Positions 57,772 through 61,543 of a DNA stretch of 61,543 nucleotides are shown here, piece after piece. The position numbers were made by a program, and so were the translations under genes. The notes beneath the pieces are model-generated. The model worked only from the letters and a program-made list of their open reading frames with translations, searched no databases and was not told the origin of the DNA. The number at the start of each line of letters is the position of its first letter. The first letter of the stretch is position 1. The DNA is from Caecitellus pseudoparvulus (lineage: Eukaryota > Bigyra: Bicosoecida), in NCBI GenBank assembly GCA_965644315.1, contig CBFFRQ010000025.1:1-61543 (forward strand), read 5' to 3'.

Positions 57772-59666
57772 CTACTGCGCAGCTGACCCGCTGGCTGCCT
57801 GCTTCAGCGCCAAGTTCTCAGCGCGCACCGCTTCCAAGTCCGCCTTGACCTGCGCTGTGCGCGCTGGGTCCACGTGCCGCTTCAAGTCGTCGATGTGCGT
57901 CTGCACGTCCCGTTCTTCGTTCTCCGCTGCTGCGATGTCAGCCACGGTGGTGCGGAGATCGTGGAACAGCTCCTGCATCATGGTCAAGTTGCGGTAGGCT
58001 TCGATGTGCGTGGTCTGCTTCTTGCCTGGCGCCTGGGCAGCTGCGAAGATGAGGGACTCGGTGGCGGCAGTGGTGCGGCCCAGCTTGTCGGCGCTCATGC
58101 CTGCCGCCCGCTGCAGGCCCTTGATCTCTGCCATGACCTTGCCGATCTCCCCCTGCTGCTTCCGCACTTCCCGCACGATCTCCAGGATGCGCTTCGTGTA
58201 CTCGTTGCGGTTGTGGTCCTGGGGCAGTGACTGCAGCTGTGCCGACAGCTGGCCCACCTTGGCCTCGCGAGCCTTGATGTCGCTGCCCATGCCTGCCATC
58301 TCGGAGCGGATGGCTGACATCTCCGACACCATCTCCTCGCACCGGGCCCGGCGCTTGGCCAGGGCGACCTTGTACCGCCGAATGCCCTCCACCAGGGGTC
58401 GGCGCCGCAGCTCCCACTGTGCGGCCAGCTCCACCAGTCGGTCAGCCACTGCACTGCACTTGCCTTGCAATTCAGGAATGATGGTGTCGGCCTGCGGCAC
58501 CAGCGCCAGCGTGGACTTGGCTTCGCGGAGTTTCGTCTCCAGCTCCCGCGTGGATGCCAGAGTGTCCGACAAGTTGCTTCGCAGCTGCACCGCGCTTCGC
58601 TCTGCGTCAGCAGTGGTGTGCTGCAGAGCAGCGGCCTCTGCCTCGGCCGCGGCAAGCTGGCGCGCCAGGTCCTCCAGCTCCCCCTCCCGCTCCGCTGCCA
58701 GTTCCTCTTCCGTCTTGCCCCCGGCCTCTGTGGCCTGCGCAGCGCCGACGTCCTCTGGCGCAGCAGCGGCCTTCTCCTGCGTCATGATGGCCTTGGCCTT
58801 GAACCCTGTCACGCTGGCAGCCGGCCGCCTGCTGGCGCGGATGCGCGCTGCCATGCTGTCCAGGGACAACGCACTGCCCGCCCCGAAGCCTGCGCCGTCC
58901 GAGGCCTGGGAAAAGGCAGTGCGTACCTGCGACGCCAGGGCCCCCCGCCGCCCCGCAAACAGGCGCTGGACACCTTCCATGCCTGCTCGCTCCAGGTCCG
59001 CCTCGTGCAGACGACTGCGCTCGCCGCGAGCTCCGTCCGCCTCGTGCAGGGCGACGAGCAGCCCAGGCATGCTGGGGGCTCGCGCTGACACCAGCGGCTG
59101 AATGGTGGACACGAACTGCACCTGGTCCGGCGTGCCGGCCAGGAAAGGCTCGGGACGGTGCAGGCGGCGTGTGACGACGCGCCGAGGTCCAGCCTTGCTG
59201 GCCTTGGGGGCCGTCCACGGCGTGGAGACCCACTTGCCCATGGCTTGCTTGAGGCTCTGCTCCAAGGCGGATTCCAGCTCCTGTCCTGCATCTGCATCTG
59301 CGTCGTCCTGGGGCAGCTTGGAGACGAGGAAGGTGGCGATGCTGCGCACGTCCGCGTCGCTGGGGTACAGCATCTGGTTGAAGCCGGCCTCCCCTCGGAA
59401 GCCTAAAGCCTGCAATGCAACGCAAGAGGGAGAGCAGGTGGTACGCCGCAGCGGGCGGGTGTTCAGGGGCGGCCACCCACCTTGATCTTCTTCCCGAGAG
59501 CTGCACCTGCCCTGTGGCGGGCAGCAACATTCGCTGGCAAGGAGCCAGCATTGCCGCTGTCGCCAAGCACCACGTCCAGAGCAGACGAGACGAGGCCAAA
59601 CCAGACATGTGCTTCCAAGCCTTTCAGAGAGTCCACCTCATCCGGGATAATGCTGCGCGAGAGCAA
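57772..59666 (-). CDS. CCDC22: CCDC22, subunit of the CCC (COMMD) complex
   Basis: Two exons (59666-59481 and 59409-57772; 71-bp intron, donor GTGGG) give 607 residues against 627 in human. CCDC22 pairs with CCDC93 and COMMD proteins in endosomal recycling with Retriever and WASH. The N-terminal calponin-homology-like (NN-CH) domain spans the intron, joining AALGKKIK to ALGFRGEAGFNQMLYPSDAD. The C-terminal coiled coil carries family phrases: AAQWELRRRPLVEGIRRYK, LQSLPQDHNRNEYTKRILEI, VREVRKQQGEIGKVMAEIK and ADKLGRTTAATESLIF. An Ala-rich region near residues 250-300 is longer than usual. No copy of the common element was found near its start. Confidence 0.95.
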
Positions 59667-60413
59667 GCAGACCGGTGAAGGAGGGTGGACCTAAAGTGCA
59701 CTGCACCACGCACCAGCCAGCACTGCGCAGCGTCCCCAGCACGATGGCGTCAGCTTCATCCATGGCGATGGGCAGCACAAGCAAGGAACTTCAACTGTAA
59801 AACGTGCCGCAACAAGAGCCACTTCAAGAACGCTCGTTCTGGCAGCTGTGGTAGCTTCGGGTGTGAGCCGATGGTGGTGTTGGTCTGGCTTGTGGGTGGG
59901 CGATGGGCGTAGGCAGTGCGCTTCCTGATCAGGGGGGTAAGACTATGTAAAGTTATCCCTTTCAGGTAGTGTGAATTTGTACGTTTTGTTGTTGGAAAAC
60001 TGAGTTGCCAGCCGTGCAACGCTTGGTGTGTGCACGTGAAGGAAAGGCCAGCAAACGCGCCACCTCCGTGCACAACAAAGCCGAGAACGCTGGTGCAGGA
60101 GCTGGGCAGAGGAGGTGCCTTTGTTCATACACTAACGAGCAATGCGGGGTGCAGACGTTGAGCATGCAGGCTCCACCCAAGTGCCGTCGCGTCAAGACTG
60201 ACTTGAGAACCTGCCAGCTGCTTGCCAGTCCCAACCAGACTGCATGAACAAGCTTGCCACGTCACAAAAGCCACAAAGTCCAGGTGACAAGCATGAAGGC
60301 ACTGAACACTGACCTGCGTTCAAAGTGGCGTGGTCTTTTTGGGGACCTGCAGTGCTGCCAGCGAGGACTCGCTGGGAGCGGACCAGTTGCAATCCACCGA
60401 CCTTCTTCTCGGA
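59667..60413. other. Intergenic, no gene seen
   Basis: 747 bp between CCDC22 and the right-hand ankyrin gene, both on the minus strand. A clearly AT-richer patch lies around 59,930-60,000. I see no RNA gene, open frame with protein character, or TGCGGAA element. Confidence 0.5.
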
Positions 60414-61543
60414 TCAAGGCCGCACTGCAACACGGACTCTCAGCAAGAGCATTGAACGCCGCCCTTGCCGAGTACTTGTGCCAGCCCATACTGCGTCGCG
60501 GGCAGCTTGCGCGGCGAACCCCCCTTCTTGTCGCCAGACTTGAGCTGGGATGGCGCGGTGCCCTCTGAGGCCCACCAGCTCACGCACGATGTCTGTGTGA
60601 CCCTTGGCGCATGCCTCTCGGAAGGCGGCCTCAGGTCCATCCTCATCCGCCGCGTGCACATCGACTTCCCGTGCCCCAGTGAGACCCAGCAGCTCACGCA
60701 CGATGCCTGTGTGGCCTTCCCGGCATGCACATCGGAATGCGGCCTCAGGTCCACCCCAACCTGCTGCATGCACATCCACTTCTTGTGCACCAGTGAGAGC
60801 CAACAGCTCACGCACGATGTCTGTGTGACCATTGGCGCATGCCCATCGGAAGGCGGCCTCGGGTCCATGCCAACCTGCTGCATGCACATCCACTGCCCGA
60901 GCACCAGTGAGAGCCAACAGCTCACGCACGATGCCTGTGTGGCCATTGGCGCATGCCCATCGGAATGCGGCCTCAGGTCCATACTCATCCGCCGCATGTA
61001 CATCGACTTCCCGCGCTCCAGTGAGGCTCAGCAGCTCACGCACGATGTCAGTGCGGCCACGAGCGCATGCCAATCGGAAGGCGGCCTCAGGCCCATACTC
61101 ATCCGCCGCATGTACATCGACTTCCCGTGCCCCAGTCAGAGCCAGCAGCTCGCGCACGATGTCAGTGCGGCCACGAGCGCATGCCCGTCGGAAGGCCACC
61201 TCAGGTCCATCCTCATCCGCCGCATGTACATCCACAGCCCGCGCCCCAGTGAGACCCAACAGCTCACGCACGATGTCTGTGTGACCATTGCTGCATGCCA
61301 ATCGGAAGGCGGCCTCAGGCCCATACTCATCCGCCGCATGTACATCGACTTCCCGCGCTCCAGTGAGGCTCAGCAGCTCACGCACGATGTCAGTGCGGCC
61401 ACGAGCGCATGCCAATCGGAAGGCGGCCTCAGGGCAAAAGCCTGCAAAGATAAACTCAACTGAAGTTTTATCCGCCGCGTGCACGTTCACCTCCCGCGCT
61501 CCAGTGAGACCCAGCAGCTCACGCACGATGTCGAGGTGGCCAT
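60414..61543 (-). CDS. Ankyrin-repeat protein, 5' end beyond window
   Basis: Open from the window edge, so the start is missing; at least 375 residues are visible. It has eight or nine ankyrin-like units of 38 residues (114 bp) with core GHTDIVRELLALTGAREVDV and linker HAADEYGPEAAFRLAC. Units are far more alike here than in the paralogue at 144-1232, which suggests recent duplication within the gene. One unit near 61,435-61,475 carries an odd AT-rich insert (KTSVEFIFAGFC) in place of the usual EYG linker. The C-terminus (DAVWAGTSTRQGRR plus basic tail) matches the left-hand paralogue. Likely a protein-binding scaffold; the partner is unknown. Confidence 0.85.
   Translation of the reverse strand, partial: GHLDIVRELLGLTGAREVNVHAADKTSVEFIFAGFCPEAAFRLACARGRTDIVRELLSLTGAREVDVHAADEYGPEAAFRLACSNGHTDIVRELLGLTGARAVDVHAADEDGPEVAFRRACARGRTDIVRELLALTGAREVDVHAADEYGPEAAFRLACARGRTDIVRELLSLTGAREVDVHAADEYGPEAAFRWACANGHTGIVRELLALTGARAVDVHAAGWHGPEAAFRWACANGHTDIVRELLALTGAQEVDVHAAGWGGPEAAFRCACREGHTGIVRELLGLTGAREVDVHAADEDGPEAAFREACAKGHTDIVRELVGLRGHRAIPAQVWRQEGGFAAQAARDAVWAGTSTRQGRRSMLLLRVRVAVRP

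Overview
The window is nuclear DNA of a GC-rich, gene-dense, single-celled eukaryote. The evidence is short GT-AG introns (mostly 58-120 bp), eukaryote-only genes (SRP receptor alpha, IMP3, CDC6/ORC1, SEL1L/HRD3, CCDC22, peroxisomal MFE-2) and the absence of operon spacing or ribosome-binding sites. I cannot name the lineage. A fungal-type Zn2Cys6 factor, a PDR-type ABC transporter, a lipoxygenase and large ankyrin paralogues suggest a protist or alga rather than an animal, plant or fungus. Exon joins below were worked out by eye from splice dinucleotides, reading phase and family alignment from memory; no search was run.

I support 23 protein genes. From the left: an ankyrin protein (144-1232, -); peroxisomal multifunctional enzyme 2 (-); an unknown 169-residue protein (+); an NDRG-like alpha/beta-hydrolase with a membrane anchor (-); a small acidic protein (+); an arginyl-tRNA synthetase carrying a GST-like N-terminus (-); a full-size PDR/ABCG transporter (+); a Zn2Cys6 transcription factor (-); a Tim17-like membrane protein (-); phosphoserine phosphatase (+); IMP3 (+); a 501-residue coiled-coil protein (-); a cytochrome P450/transmembrane/lipoxygenase fusion of about 1,858 residues (-); SRP receptor alpha (+); an unknown four-exon protein (+); a protein built from two copies of an unknown domain (-); a SEL1L/HRD3-like ERAD protein (+); a disordered Pro/Ser-rich protein (+); a 2,455-residue coiled-coil protein with a perfect-register 56-residue repeat (-); a serine carboxypeptidase of family S28 (-); CDC6/ORC1-like AAA+ (+); CCDC22 (-); and a second ankyrin protein running off the right edge (-).

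Genes alternate as divergent and convergent pairs. Convergent stops are often only 6-130 bp apart, while divergent starts share 0.2-0.6 kb. Two larger gene-poor stretches hold a 1.1-kb direct repeat (34898-35996 and 52707-53809), and a third (27354-28777) has no recognised content.

Three window-wide signals stand out. First, a 12-bp element, TGCGGAA-N-TTGG, occurs near the 5' end of most genes, either 5-60 bp before the ATG or inside the first introns. Second, AATGCA/AATGTA recurs just after stop codons and may be the poly(A) signal. Third, the 5' splice site is usually GTGCG rather than GTRAG. The most interesting single gene is the P450-lipoxygenase fusion, which could make and then rearrange a fatty-acid hydroperoxide within one membrane-bound polypeptide.
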